This document shows, piece after piece, positions 1 through 9,500 of a stretch of DNA of 42,135 nucleotides. The position numbers were made by a program, and so were the translations under genes. The notes below the pieces were generated by a model. It searched no databases. It worked only from the letters and a program-made list of their open reading frames with translations, and was not told the origin of the DNA. Source of the stretch: a virus; the IMG/VR virus record IMGVR_UViG_3300027759_000160, positions 1 through 42,135 of that record. One strand, given 5' to 3'. Position 1 is the first letter of the stretch; every line of letters starts with the position of its first letter.

Positions 1-45
1 CGTAGGGACAGTCAACATTTTAGGGAATACATCACCACTAGCCAT
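1..45 (-). CDS. Start of a 111-residue-type head/tail protein, cut by the window edge
   Basis: Only the first 15 codons are present ([15 protein letters not shown]). They match residue for residue the start of the complete protein at 38669-39004. The ATG overlaps the stop codon of the collagen-like gene by one base (TAATG), as at 39004. The DNA is identical to 38960-39004 except at base 22. The function of this family is not recognised; its full copy is a small, probably beta-rich virion protein. Confidence 0.75.
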   Translation of the reverse strand, partial: MASGDVFPKMLTVPT

Positions 46-101
46 TAGAACTCCATGTTCATCATTGTGTAAGTCATTAGATTACTTGTTGTTTGTGTTG
101 G
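23..101. repeat. 79-base exact repeat, left copy
   Basis: Bases 23-101 are identical to 38982-39060. Bases 1-21 also equal 38960-38980; base 22 and base 102 differ. The block spans the junction of the collagen-like gene's end and the 111-residue gene's start. It puts the two copies 38,959 bases apart. Confidence 0.95.
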
Positions 102-1238
102 TGCAGACGGTCCAGTCGCACCCGTAGGTCCTGTCGCACCAGTAACACCAGTAGGTCCGGTCACAGTCGACGCTGCACCTGTCGCACCTGTAGGTCCAGT
201 AGGTCCTGTAGCCCCGTTAGCACCTGCTGCACCTGTGCCACCCGTAGGACCTGTCGGACCCGTCGGTCCTTGCCCGCCTATCGGACCAGTTGGACCTGTA
301 GCACCATCAGCTCCGATATATCCAGCAGAACCTGTAGGACCCGTCGGACCTGTAGGTCCAGTCACAGTCGAAGCAGAACCTGTTGCACCTATAGGACCAG
401 TTGGACCAGTCGGTCCAGTAACAGTTGAAGCTGCACCTACAGAACCCGTTGCACCTGTAGGACCTGTTGGTCCTGTGACTGTGCTTGCTGCTCCTACTGC
501 ACCCGTAGGACCTGTTGGTCCGGTAACGGTAGATGCTGCGCCGACTGCGCCAGTGGGTCCTGTTGGTCCCGTGACTGTAGATGGTGCGCCAGTAGCCCCT
601 GTGGGTCCTGTGACTCCTTGTATTCCTTGCGCACCTGTAGGTCCAGTAACCGTGGATGCAGCACCAGTTGGTCCCGTAGGTCCAGTTACGGTTGAGGCTG
701 CACCAGTTGGTCCTGTAACGGTACTAGCGGCACCTGTCGGGCCAGTCGGTCCTGTAGGTCCAGTAACACCCTGGATGCCTTGTGCGCCTGTAGGACCCGT
801 GACAGTCGAAGCTGCACCCGTAGGTCCGGTAACAACAGAAGCTGCACCCGTAGGACCCGTAGGACCTGTAGGACCCGTTACACCTTGGATACCTTGAGGA
901 CCAGTCGGTCCCGTGTTGCCGATGATTCCTTGAATGCCTTGCGCACCAGTCGGTCCTTGCGCACCAGTCGGTCCAGTAGGACCCGTTGGTCCCGTAACAC
1001 CTTGCGGTCCAGTAGGACCCGTCGGTCCAGTAACACCCTGAGGACCAGTCGGTCCAGTAACACCCTGGGGGCCAGTAGGACCCGTAGGACCTGTAACACC
1101 TTGAATACCCTGCGGACCCGTAGGACCAGTAGGACCTTGAGGTCCAGCAGATGCAGAACCAACAACAACTACAACGCCAGAAGTAATTAAACCAACGGTT
1201 TCATTTGTCCGCGTAATAGTAATTTCTGTAGTAGCCAT
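45..1238 (-). CDS. Collagen-like tail fibre/appendage protein, copy 1
   Basis: The 397-residue protein has a short N-terminal domain of about 40 residues ([15 protein letters not shown]...), then a very long collagen-like array of Gly-X-Thr/Pro triplets ([19 protein letters not shown] units), and a non-repetitive C-terminus ending in [15 protein letters not shown]. Collagen-like arrays in phages form trimeric triple-helical stalks of fibres, so a fibre role is likely. It follows the BppU-like gene by two bases. The copy at 39004-39858 has the same ends but a shorter array, so array length has changed by repeat recombination. The array also opens long antisense frames that are artefacts. The receptor and exact place on the virion are unknown. 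Confidence 0.85.
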   Translation of the reverse strand: MATTEITITRTNETVGLITSGVVVVVGSASAGPQGPTGPTGPQGIQGVTGPTGPTGPQGVTGPTGPQGVTGPTGPTGPQGVTGPTGPTGPTGAQGPTGAQGIQGIIGNTGPTGPQGIQGVTGPTGPTGPTGAASVVTGPTGAASTVTGPTGAQGIQGVTGPTGPTGPTGAASTVTGPTGAASTVTGPTGPTGAASTVTGPTGAQGIQGVTGPTGATGAPSTVTGPTGPTGAVGAASTVTGPTGPTGAVGAASTVTGPTGPTGATGSVGAASTVTGPTGPTGPIGATGSASTVTGPTGPTGPTGSAGYIGADGATGPTGPIGGQGPTGPTGPTGGTGAAGANGATGPTGPTGATGAASTVTGPTGVTGATGPTGATGPSAPTQTTSNLMTYTMMNMEF

Positions 1239-1240
1239 AA

Positions 1241-1579
1241 CTACCTTGTCACGTCAGCAAGAACCGAAACAGTCCCGGACAAAATTGTTGTGATCACACC
1301 AGAAGCATTCTCCTGCAAATCCCAATACAAATAACCAGGATCAAGAAGAGCCGTATTGGCCGCCGAAAAAGTAACAGACACCTGCCCAGCAGCTCCGTTA
1401 ACAACAGCACAAGTAGCCGTGATACTAATAGTAGAAATATCAGGAGTTGTCCGCATCTGAGAAGAATATGTACGACCCGTAACGTTAACTGGAGTTGTAC
1501 CGTCGCTAGTGATGGTCACAAGAAGAGTTTCCGTGTCGCCACGGGTAATAGTTAAATCTTGTTTTCCGGGAATAGCCAT
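1241..1579 (-). CDS. BppU-like N-terminal-domain protein, copy 1
   Basis: This 112-residue protein begins [19 protein letters not shown] and ends in [13 protein letters not shown]. The pattern of RGDT near the start, an NVTGRTY strand, an R-T-P turn, a YLYWDLQ strand and a final GTV strand resembles the small beta-sandwich domain of phage baseplate upper/BppU-like proteins. Such domains attach fibres to the tail or head. It sits directly before the collagen-like fibre, which suits an adaptor for it. The homologue at 39861-40199 is clearly related over its whole length. Family assignment is by recall of the motif pattern. Confidence 0.7.
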   Translation of the reverse strand: MAIPGKQDLTITRGDTETLLVTITSDGTTPVNVTGRTYSSQMRTTPDISTISITATCAVVNGAAGQVSVTFSAANTALLDPGYLYWDLQENASGVITTILSGTVSVLADVTR

Positions 1580-1597
1580 GTCGGAAATACTACCATT

Positions 1598-1864
1598 TTA
1601 TAAACGGCCCAATTCTACCTGTTGTGGAGTTGTGGCTCGAGATTCCAAAGTGGCAGCACCATCAATAGATCGTGGTTGCAAGCCGTTCTTGCGAAGGCGT
1701 TTGTATGCAGCCATGTCTTTGGTTTTGTTCTTATCAACAGTGTTTAATTGTGCAACCTGAGAACCTCTAGTGGTGGAAGGGTTAGCACCGAAAGCTACGC
1801 CAGATACCCGACACCCAAAGCAACCTTCAACGTCTAGTCCCGGATGTGTCTCTTGGTGCTTCAT
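1598..1864 (-). CDS. Conserved small virion-module protein (HP-LDVEGCFGC family), copy 1
   Basis: The 88-residue protein starts MKHQETHPGLDVEGCFGCRV. A CxxC pair at residues 15-18 together with His-7 looks like part of a metal site. A second conserved block has DMAAYKRLR followed by GLQPRSIDG. Its start overlaps the stop of the upstream gene (ATGA), indicating translational coupling. The second copy at 40218-40490 keeps both blocks. Small proteins of this kind are common near capsid genes of environmental phages, but I cannot name a function. Confidence 0.75.
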   Translation of the reverse strand: MKHQETHPGLDVEGCFGCRVSGVAFGANPSTTRGSQVAQLNTVDKNKTKDMAAYKRLRKNGLQPRSIDGAATLESRATTPQQVELGRL

Positions 1865-2118
1865 GCAGTGATGTACGCCCCGTAGCCAGCTTGTGTAAGT
1901 TCTGCTACTTCTGCGGATGTCAACTGGTGGATGTGTCCACCGTGGTAGGTTTTTACAGCTTCACCAACATTTGCTGGTTGGTTTTCTGTGTAGCCACCAT
2001 TAGACAACTTAAAGACATTACGTCCTCGTGGCCCATTTCTTAGATGTGCAAGAATACCTGTTGTTCGTGCATCTGCCCAAAAAACGAAATTGTCAGTTGG
2101 TGGAGAAAACGTAGCCAT
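1861..2118 (-). CDS. Small head-module protein (YHGGHIH motif), copy 1
   Basis: This 85-residue protein starts MATFSPPTDNFVFWADA and contains RGRNVFKL, then TYHGGHIHQLT and a C-terminal AGYGAYI. The His cluster could bind metal but may be structural. Both ends overlap neighbours by a few bases (TAATG upstream, ATGA downstream). The copy at 40487-40741 has the same motifs. Position between MCP and fibre adaptor suggests a head completion or decoration role; this is inference from context. Confidence 0.7.
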   Translation of the reverse strand: MATFSPPTDNFVFWADARTTGILAHLRNGPRGRNVFKLSNGGYTENQPANVGEAVKTYHGGHIHQLTSAEVAELTQAGYGAYITA

Positions 2119-2426
2119 TACTTTTTCTTAGAAACCGGCATAGCCTTTGCTGGTGCAGTTTTCTTAGCAACAGCTTTCTTTGGGCCAAATGTGTTGTTCC
2201 ATTCGCTAGTAGCAACTTTGGCGGCAGCAGTCATTACGCGCTTGCCCATACCCAAAGAACTTTCAGCAACAACATCCTGGAATGAAGACACATATTCTTT
2301 GCGACTTACAGGGCCAGTCTTTCCGGGTTCGCTAGAACTACGGCTAGATACAGAACCTTTCGATTTGTACATTTTGCGAATTTGATCTTCTAGTGAAGAC
2401 CCTGATGCTGCTTTTTTTGCGGCCAT
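2118..2426 (-). CDS. Basic Lys/Ala-rich protein, present only in copy 1 of the module
   Basis: The 102-residue protein starts MAAKKAASGSSLEDQIRKM and ends in a Lys/Ala/Pro-rich tail (AVAKKTAPAKAMPVSKKK). The overall charge is strongly positive, suggesting contact with DNA or acidic protein surfaces. It lies between the MCP terminator and the YHGGH-type gene. The second module at the right end lacks it: there the YHGGH-type gene directly follows the terminator. A MYKSKG-like stretch recalls the 50-residue basic protein at 35365. Function unknown. Confidence 0.7.
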   Translation of the reverse strand: MAAKKAASGSSLEDQIRKMYKSKGSVSSRSSSEPGKTGPVSRKEYVSSFQDVVAESSLGMGKRVMTAAAKVATSEWNNTFGPKKAVAKKTAPAKAMPVSKKK

Positions 2427-2461
2427 TATAAATATCCTTTGTTAAGACTGTTCCGAGTATA

Positions 2462-2494
2462 ACAAAAACCCCCAGCCGAAGCCGGGGGTTTCGT
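2462..2494 (-). terminator. Rho-independent terminator after MCP copy 1
   Basis: Read on the minus strand, a CCCCCGGC arm pairs with GCTGGGGG around a TTCG tetraloop and is followed by TTTTTGTT. It lies 21 bases downstream of the MCP stop. It should limit read-through from the highly expressed capsid gene into the following small genes. Confidence 0.85.
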
Positions 2495-2514
2495 TATGTA
2501 TTCCTTGTCGGGAA

Positions 2515-3483
2515 TTAGGCGTTGTTTGTGCCAATGCTTGAAGCGGTTTCGATACGACGAAGAGCTTCCTGACGGAAGATTCCGTAACCAACGAAGTGCT
2601 TCCAACCAACTGGCTGATGGCGCTTAAGAACGTCAGTGACGACTCCGTAAACCATCGTTGGCTGTGAACCGTATTCACCGTTGTTTGAAACAGCCTTTGC
2701 AAGAGCCTGACGGCCCATGATCAAAGTACCGTAAGCATCACCGGTTCCGGCAGCTCCTGAACCGTTGAATGCGTTTGCAAACAGAGGCGCACGTGGCGAC
2801 TCCATAAAGCGAACACCTTCAAACATACCGATTTCACCGTTGTAAATGCCCTCAGGATTTACGTAGTTAGCAGGGGTACGCCATGCGGATGCGTCAGTTG
2901 CACTACGGAAGTCGTAGGAAACGTCAGGATGGATGAAACCAACATACGAACCACCAATGGTAGGTACGTTTGCGCCACGCAACTGAGCAACTGTACGACG
3001 AACGTCGTTAGCTGTGAGTGTGTCATCAACGCTCAATGTCAAACGGGATGTAGCAACTGTTGCTCCACCTGATCCGTAAGAAACGTTTGTACCAGCCTGG
3101 AGGACTGAACGACAAACGCTGTCAATTGATATACCAGCGTTGTAACCAACAGCGTTAGCTGCTACTGGGTCAACGTTGATGAATGAAGTTGCACGGAGCT
3201 TGGCGGTTGTGACCATTGCGTTTCCATATTCCTGCATGGTGACAGAAACTTGGCTGTTGCTCAAAGCAACAGGGGTTACGTCAACAGTTTCGCTGATTGC
3301 CGAATCGGCTACAGCGAGGTCCTGGAAGATAGTGAACGTGTGGGTTGCACCTGGGGTAGTTGCATTTGATGCTTCGACTTCAGCGAACTGGTCAAAGTAC
3401 ATCTCTGGACGAAGAGCGTAGTACGCCAACTTCTCGAATGCTGTTTGGTTGAGGGATAGGGATGAGACTTGGGTATAAGCCAT
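2515..3483 (-). CDS. Major capsid protein, N4-gp56-like family, copy 1
   Basis: The 322-residue protein has features I associate with the N4-gp56-like HK97-fold capsid family: an N-terminal ALRPEMYFDQFA block, a central VGYNAGISID segment, RGANVPTIGG then YVGFIHPDVSYDFR, and the block GEIGMFEGVRFMESPRAPLF. The C-terminus ends FRQEALRRIETASSIGTNNA. It follows the scaffold gene by about 30 bases and is followed by a terminator, the usual layout for a strongly expressed capsid gene. The second MCP at 40805-41788 keeps all these blocks but differs at many positions. Confidence in capsid identity is high; the family name is from motif recall. Confidence 0.92.
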   Translation of the reverse strand: MAYTQVSSLSLNQTAFEKLAYYALRPEMYFDQFAEVEASNATTPGATHTFTIFQDLAVADSAISETVDVTPVALSNSQVSVTMQEYGNAMVTTAKLRATSFINVDPVAANAVGYNAGISIDSVCRSVLQAGTNVSYGSGGATVATSRLTLSVDDTLTANDVRRTVAQLRGANVPTIGGSYVGFIHPDVSYDFRSATDASAWRTPANYVNPEGIYNGEIGMFEGVRFMESPRAPLFANAFNGSGAAGTGDAYGTLIMGRQALAKAVSNNGEYGSQPTMVYGVVTDVLKRHQPVGWKHFVGYGIFRQEALRRIETASSIGTNNA

Positions 3484-3514
3484 GATTTGTTTTCTCTTTC
3501 AGAGATAGAAGGTT

Positions 3515-3952
3515 TTAGTTTTGTACCTCAGACAAAATCGCCAAAATCTCAGCCTCGGACGAAGCGGCATCTAGTCGAGCTTGGAGATCAGGGATCTCGT
3601 TAGCAGAACTTGCCCCGGCGGCAACCTGATTAGTTCTATTCCAAGCTTGCTGCTCAGAGAGAGTTTCTACAGGTACAATTGGGGACAACAACCGTGCTTC
3701 AGCCGCTGCTTGTTTAATCGCGTCAACTGTCAGTTCTCCGTCGTAACCTTTCACAAAGTATTTGGCCGCTATGTCACCGGTATCAATACCAGCTTTCATA
3801 AAGGCCATTTCACGCTTTGCTTGTTCGGCTTCGACAGCATTCTGTCGCAGAGACTTGATTTCTTCTTCAAGAGTTTTGATCCGGGTCCGCAACGGATTGC
3901 GGGTTTCTTGGATCTCTTCTTCTGAATCAGAGAAGTCAGTGAATTCGGACAT
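3515..3952 (-). CDS. Capsid scaffolding protein, copy 1
   Basis: The 145-residue protein starting MSEFTDFSDSEEEIQETR has a very acidic N-terminus, a predicted coiled coil at about residues 18-55, a KYFVKGYDGEL block, and an acidic helical C-terminus (DAASSEAEILAILSEVQ). Length, acidity, coiled coil and position immediately before the MCP fit a phage scaffold. I chose the ATG at 3952 because an AAAGGAGAG ribosome binding site lies just upstream; an in-frame extension to 3982 lacks one. A partial homologue at 41817 precedes the second MCP. Confidence 0.82.
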   Translation of the reverse strand: MSEFTDFSDSEEEIQETRNPLRTRIKTLEEEIKSLRQNAVEAEQAKREMAFMKAGIDTGDIAAKYFVKGYDGELTVDAIKQAAAEARLLSPIVPVETLSEQQAWNRTNQVAAGASSANEIPDLQARLDAASSEAEILAILSEVQN

Positions 3953-4109
3953 ATTGGTACTCTCCTTTAGCCCACACCACACTGGAGGGTTGTGGTGGCT
4001 GCTTAGTTGTTTGTCTCCCCATATGTACGCAACTAGTTCGGGGGGCGACTAGTTGGTTCCTCCCATCGGGATCGGACTAACTATATACATGAAGTTGTTG
4101 CAAATGCAA
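3953..4109 (-). promoter_or_regulatory. Candidate promoter and structured leader of scaffold/capsid genes
   Basis: On the minus strand a TTGCAT box (4104-4109) is separated by 18 bases from TATAGT (4080-4085). The -35 box lies inside a perfect dyad GTTGCA-tt-TGCAAC. The following leader of about 120 bases holds a second inverted repeat (AACTAGT / ACTAGTT with a C-rich loop) and ends in the AAAGGAGAG ribosome binding site. This fits a dedicated capsid promoter, but no transcript evidence exists. Confidence 0.5.
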
Positions 4110-4946
4110 CTAACCTGCTGTGCCTAGTCCCATCACACCAGTTTGTGCAACATTGAATCCACCGCCACCTTCAAACTGTGATTGACGTTGACGTTTGCGC
4201 GACTCAATGCGTTGCTTTGCTGCTTCGTTGGTTCCGAGTGTCCCGGAGATTTGTTCAGCCTGGCTGATTGCAGTTTCACCTTGAAGGTTTGTTCCGAGAA
4301 GTTCTTGCTGGCTAGCAATTTTTCCGAATCCTGCTTGAGCGGATTGGGCATCAACACCCTCATTAACGAGAGCTTCTGATTCGGCAGATGTCAACTGGAT
4401 ACCAGACTGTCGCTTGGCTTCGGCCGAGACAGTTGCAGAAGAAGCCTGCTTCTTTAAGATGTCGGCACCTTTAGTTGGGTCAAGGAAATAAGCCGCAAGG
4501 CCAGCATCGTCAACATTATAAAGCTCTTTCATCTGGCGAACCACTTCAGGGTTAGCGTTCTTGACCATTTGAAAGCCTCTAGTTACACGATCTTTTACTT
4601 CAGCAGCTGATGTGTTGAAAGATAAGAATTTAGTGAAGTCTTCTGGTTTGTCATAAAATTCTGGGGGAAGACCGGATCCAGCCATGACATCTTGATACCC
4701 GCGCTCCATGTCAATATAATCAGTGACGTTTAACTCTGGGAATCCATTTTTTACACGTTCAGCATTCGCTGGAAAACGAGTTTTGTATTCAGTAGTGTCC
4801 TTTAGGGCATCACCAATTTCATCCGGGGTCGGTCTGTCAGACAAGACACCAGATCCTTTTAATGCCCAAACTTGAGCAGCCAAAGATCCGAGGCCATACC
4901 TAGTTAAACCATTCTCAATGATTTTGATTGCGTCTTCATCAGCCAT
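4110..4946 (-). CDS. Putative internal virion protein, 278 residues
   Basis: The protein starts MADEDAIKIIENGLTRYGLG and is mostly helical, with acidic and Gln/Ala-rich stretches in the second half. The C-terminus has a basic RKRQRQ segment followed by a Gly-rich tail (GGGGFNVAQTG). No signal peptide or obvious membrane segment is seen. It is coupled to the 322-residue gene upstream (ATGA overlap) and sits in the block between portal and scaffold with the 1619-residue protein. In podoviruses such helical proteins are packaged inside the capsid for DNA ejection; that role is inferred from context only. Confidence 0.7.
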   Translation of the reverse strand: MADEDAIKIIENGLTRYGLGSLAAQVWALKGSGVLSDRPTPDEIGDALKDTTEYKTRFPANAERVKNGFPELNVTDYIDMERGYQDVMAGSGLPPEFYDKPEDFTKFLSFNTSAAEVKDRVTRGFQMVKNANPEVVRQMKELYNVDDAGLAAYFLDPTKGADILKKQASSATVSAEAKRQSGIQLTSAESEALVNEGVDAQSAQAGFGKIASQQELLGTNLQGETAISQAEQISGTLGTNEAAKQRIESRKRQRQSQFEGGGGFNVAQTGVMGLGTAG

Positions 4947-5914
4947 CAGCGAACCTTACCAAACGCTTTGCCAATGCTGGCAACCATCGCACGAGCTTCC
5001 TGTTTAGCCTGGGTTGTTTTGGCATAGCCATACCGGGTGTCCGTCTTCAATGCTTGAGTCCATTCGCCAAGTGTCATCTGGCGAGTGTTTCCTTTATCGT
5101 CGCGTTTGGCAATTGAATCCATAAATTCTGGTTTCATAAAGTCAATTGATTCAGATGTTGTTTCAAGAACATTGGCAGCTATGGACTTGTAGTCCTTAGT
5201 GATGTCATCAAACGTTAAACCAGCATCTAACTGGGAAACTAAATGAGGGTATTGACCCTTGAGTTTTTCTTTATAAATTCCCTGAATATCGGCAGGTTTT
5301 TTACCGCCGGTTAGATAAGACTCAATTTCTTTATCGGTCGCTGAACCGCCATAAGCTTTAATGATTGCTTTCATATCGCCAGCATCTTTAGTAGCCAAAG
5401 CTGCGGCATCTGCTTTCAAAGATTTTCCTTCAGTGAAAGCAAATGAGTAAACAAGCTTTTTAAGCGCATCGCCCTGGACATTATTTCTGGCCATACCTTT
5501 AACGAAGGAATTTATTTTGTCTACAGGAATACCAGATAAATCTGTAACCCCATCTATTGCAAGCCGAGCCGCATCTTCAGATTTCTTACGATCTGCATCT
5601 GGAGCCGCATCATATTGTTTAGCCGAAGCAACAGTGTTCTGCCAATATGGAGTGTCCATGACGGCACCCCGGAAACGGTCAACTGTCCAGCCTTTATCAG
5701 CCGCTTCTCGAAGAGCATCAGTTACTTCTTGCCCAAACAATGTCGGATCATCAAGAAGATAAACAAACTCGGGGTAGTTTTGCCGGACGTTTTCGTCAAG
5801 GGACAGTTTCTTTTTCTTTGCAGCTTCTTCAGCTTTTTTCTTTGCGGCGGCAGCGGCCTTGAGTTTAGCTGCGGCGGCCTTAGCTTTAGCAATTTGTTCT
5901 GGTGTTTGTGCCAT
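4946..5914 (-). CDS. Putative internal virion protein with Lys/Ala coiled-coil N-terminus
   Basis: The 322-residue protein begins MAQTPEQIAKAKAAAAKLK and continues as a Lys/Ala/Glu-rich helix to about residue 38, a likely coiled coil or DNA-contacting arm. The rest is helical, with a LDDPTLFGQEV segment and repeated KG/GD-containing helices. Start overlaps the upstream stop (TAATG) and stop overlaps the downstream start (ATGA). No catalytic motif is visible. As a partner of the 1619-, 214- and 278-residue proteins it may form an internal core or ejection complex; this is inference. Confidence 0.7.
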   Translation of the reverse strand: MAQTPEQIAKAKAAAAKLKAAAAAKKKAEEAAKKKKLSLDENVRQNYPEFVYLLDDPTLFGQEVTDALREAADKGWTVDRFRGAVMDTPYWQNTVASAKQYDAAPDADRKKSEDAARLAIDGVTDLSGIPVDKINSFVKGMARNNVQGDALKKLVYSFAFTEGKSLKADAAALATKDAGDMKAIIKAYGGSATDKEIESYLTGGKKPADIQGIYKEKLKGQYPHLVSQLDAGLTFDDITKDYKSIAANVLETTSESIDFMKPEFMDSIAKRDDKGNTRQMTLGEWTQALKTDTRYGYAKTTQAKQEARAMVASIGKAFGKVR

Positions 5915-6558
5915 TATGCTCCTCGCAACATATCTTGAAACGCCCGGGCATAATCAGCAAAACCAGTTGCTTTAACTTCGCCAGTATTTTTCATTTGTAA
6001 TTGAGCTTCTGCCGCTGCTCCGACACTAGGAGCCTGGTCTTTTGTTGTGGCTCCAGCTTCAATACTGTGGTAAGCATCAAAGAATTTAGCGATTTCAAGA
6101 GCCGTAGGTTTACGCCCAAGATCACGTTCAGCTACTTGACTAAATACAGAACTAACATCTTGTTTTGCTGTGAACGTTATTGATGTTTTAGGACCCTTAG
6201 CTTCATCTGGCATTGAAAACAAATTGTTATATGCCTGCTGAGGAGTCGTGACCGCTCCTTCTTTAGTTCTTTGACTTTGAGAAAAAGCAAGAAATTCCGC
6301 AAAGCGGTTCGTGTCAACCGGCGTTAATCCACTAAGACTTGGTTTAGTTTCTGAACCAATACCTTTTCTCCACAGTGTATTTTGGATTTCAAGCCTGTCA
6401 TGGGCAGACATAGCATTGAGCATTTTCCAAGCTGCTTTTACATATCGTTCTTGGTCGGTTGCATAGTTATTACCTTCTGCTTTAAGATCTGCACCCTTAT
6501 ATTGCGACCATTGAATATCCCCAATATCGTCTTCTAGGACTTTTGGTTTTGGAGCCAT
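5914..6558 (-). CDS. Putative internal virion protein, 214 residues
   Basis: The protein starts MAPKPKVLEDDIGDIQWSQY. I chose the ATG at 6558 because it overlaps the stop of the giant gene in the TAATG arrangement used throughout this genome; an upstream extension of 12 codons is not needed. It is helical and polar, with a QERYVKAAWKMLNAM helix early and FADYARAFQDMLRGA at the end. No known domain is recognised. Its place in the coupled block from portal to scaffold argues for a virion component. Confidence 0.65.
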   Translation of the reverse strand: MAPKPKVLEDDIGDIQWSQYKGADLKAEGNNYATDQERYVKAAWKMLNAMSAHDRLEIQNTLWRKGIGSETKPSLSGLTPVDTNRFAEFLAFSQSQRTKEGAVTTPQQAYNNLFSMPDEAKGPKTSITFTAKQDVSSVFSQVAERDLGRKPTALEIAKFFDAYHSIEAGATTKDQAPSVGAAAEAQLQMKNTGEVKATGFADYARAFQDMLRGA

Positions 6559-9500
6559 TATTCTTCTACTTCCTGACTTAATTGACGTTGCCAAATTCTA
6601 GCGAAACCTGGATTTTTTTCTGCGAGTGAATTACCAAACCTCCATAAAGAATCTTTAACCATCATTATTTCATCGTTGCTTCCATCGAGATTTCCTAGTT
6701 CTTGACTTTGCATAGCTTTGTCACGTTCATTGAGATATTCAGTGATGGCTGGCATTATCGGATTGTTTTTAGTCCGCTTATCTTTTTCTAGGCTTCGCAA
6801 GTCAGTAATAAAGTTGTCAAATTTTCCAACTTCAAATTCTGCTTTGATAGGAAAGCCGTCATATTTTTTGTGGAGTTCAGCGCGCTTATCTCTTATCTCT
6901 TGACGTTGGTCATCATCTGGATTAGGGGGATATTGCTTTTTGAATTCACGATAATAATATGAACCAATTTTCTTTTGAGCATCTTTCAATGCATCTTTAG
7001 GAGATTGTCTAAATCGTTGAAGACCTGCAATTTGTCTATTCCAAACTTCAAAAGAAAAATCGTCGCCCATAGGAGCCAAGTATGGTGCAGTTGTTTTGAA
7101 CGATTCTATTAAGCCACCATTTTTCTTTTGCCATTCGCCAAATTTACTTGTTGCTTCAAGGCCGTCATAATCAGGGTTTGCTTTAGTTTTAGAACCAATG
7201 TAAATGAAAGCATCTTCGCCAAATATTTTAATGAATTCACCTACAGCAGTGTCGTAGTTTTCAGCTTGTAAGTCATGCCATGCGCCAACCAAACTGTTTA
7301 CATATACGTCACCTTTGAGAAGATCAGCTTTGAATTCAATCTTTCCAGAAGTTGGGCCAATGAATTGTGATGCGGCTCTTAAGAATGTAAGAGGTCTTGC
7401 TGATTCAGCTGCGTCCTTAAATAGTCTTTCAACATCGTTTGAATCATTTAAGTCATATTGACCAGTAGTTGCTAAATAGTTAAATGTGTCATGGACAACA
7501 CCTTGATAGATAGTTCCCATCATTTTAGGATCATCAAGCAAAGCTGATTTAAGTTTGACCATATATCCAGGGAAAGAAACACTAGCTATGGTCGGTTGAC
7601 CAAATGGTTGAATTACTTTGCGTAAGAAATTTTGGTCAAGAGCTTCAATGTGGTCAGCAAAAAAGCCGTATGCAAAAGATGCAACTGGTCCTACTCCGGG
7701 TAGAACTTGAAGACCTGCTGATAACTGTTTACCTGGTGCCGTCATTGTTGCACCTTTAATTGGTACACCATAACCAGCAGTAGAAGTAAGAGTTGTTACT
7801 GCTTGAATGATTAAAGATGACGCAGGAAATCCTACCATAGGCATATGGGAAATTGGGTCTTGCCAAACTAAACCACGGCCGTCTTGATCTGGGTCAAAGT
7901 TTGATAAACCTCTGAATACTTGTTGCGCTCGACGAATCTTTTTAGGATCCTCAACCATCATTTCACCGTAATGACCAATCACTTCACGCCAAGCAGCACC
8001 AAAAGGCGCGACAATGCGCAATGCGTCTTCGAGGTTGGATTGGTTTGAAGCATCAAATAAAACTTCTTGCACTTTTTGGGAGGCCATAGTTGCGGCATAA
8101 GTTTGAAGTTGTTGTCTAGTACCAACACCATCACCAGCTACAGCTTCAGCTACTTTTTCTCTAATTTTGTCAAGGGTATTTTTACCGCCAACATAGCGAG
8201 CCATAGCTCCTTCAGCATCCCGGACATAATGATTTGAAATTGCAGCTTGAGCATGACGCTCAATATCTACAAGAAGCTCTTGTGCTTCTGATGCACTAAG
8301 AAGGCTAGCGTTATCAGCAAATTGCCCATAGTAAGTCATGCGCCAAAGTGGTGAACGTTCAGCCATTTCAACACCCTTAGGGACAAGAGTATTGAAGAAC
8401 CATTTTGATGGTGCTTGATACACTTTCATTGCATTAAGCCAACCTTGTTGTCTTAAATTAAGATCAGATTTGGTCACGCGTTGACCCATAATTATTTGGT
8501 TAGGCAATGTTGCACCACGACCTTCCATCAAACTTGTGCCATGATCTTCAAGTTGTTGTTTCAAATAACGTTGGGCAAGTTTAGTTCCATCCTGTCCAGC
8601 AAAAGCATTCCCAACATCATCAACGGGCATTGCCTTGAATTGACGACCAGCGCCGGGTACATCTGTTGTTTCGTAAACAACCCATTTGTCAACTTTGGGA
8701 ACGCCTTTAGCTGTATAACCATTTTCTGTGATTATCTCGCCAACCTTTGGGCGCTTACCAGTCAGTGTTCGACTACGTGCTGTGGCCTCGTCAAGCCATT
8801 CGTAAGGACCAACAGGTACATGTCCGTGTCCAGCCATAACTTTAAGTCCATCATTGCCTTGGAAAATTAAGTTATCTATTTGTGATTTGCCTAAATGCTC
8901 ATACCACAAACTAACAATTTCGTCAGTTGATAAATCTTTCCAGTTTTCATATTTAAGAATTTGTGGCCGGCGACCAGTTCTTGGAACTCCAACTTTGTAG
9001 CCATCTTCCGCGTAACGTTGGAGAGAGCGCAGAATACTGTTAGCTTCCTCTGTTCCGGATTCAAGGAACTTAGTAATCACTTTTACTCGACTAGCGTCAG
9101 GTAAGTGACTAGTTTGAGCAAGCAGTCGTAATTCTGGCGAAGCATAGACTCGGCGCAAACGCTCATTGAGCGCTAATGGATATGCAGCCTGATCAGTAGA
9201 GACAATGTCAACACCTTTGTTTTTAACTAAACGACGAAGGTTATCTTCTGGTCTTCCAACCCATTTGTAAACGTTGTTTTTGACGCTATTTACATATTCA
9301 AACAATTCGTTAGCTGCATTGAATTCATCATCAACATCTTTGAATCTTGCACCCTGTGGACCCAAAGTACCAAGACCTGCTCGCCTCATGGCTACCATCA
9401 TGTAATCAATTGGGTGTCTTAATGTTCCGTCTAAGGCTATGCGAAGTTGTGCGTCCATAGTGTTACGAAACATGAAACCAAAAGTGGAAAGTGCATATGG

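Noticed and set aside
93-897. Long plus-strand frames rich in Val/Pro/Ala or Cys/Arg opposite the collagen-like gene
   Set aside because: They are antisense shadows of the Gly-Pro-Thr repeats; no ribosome binding site and no protein-like complexity.
45-1238. Repeat pattern that could suggest a CRISPR array
   Set aside because: The units are coding triplet repeats without unique spacers of uniform length, and no Cas gene is present.
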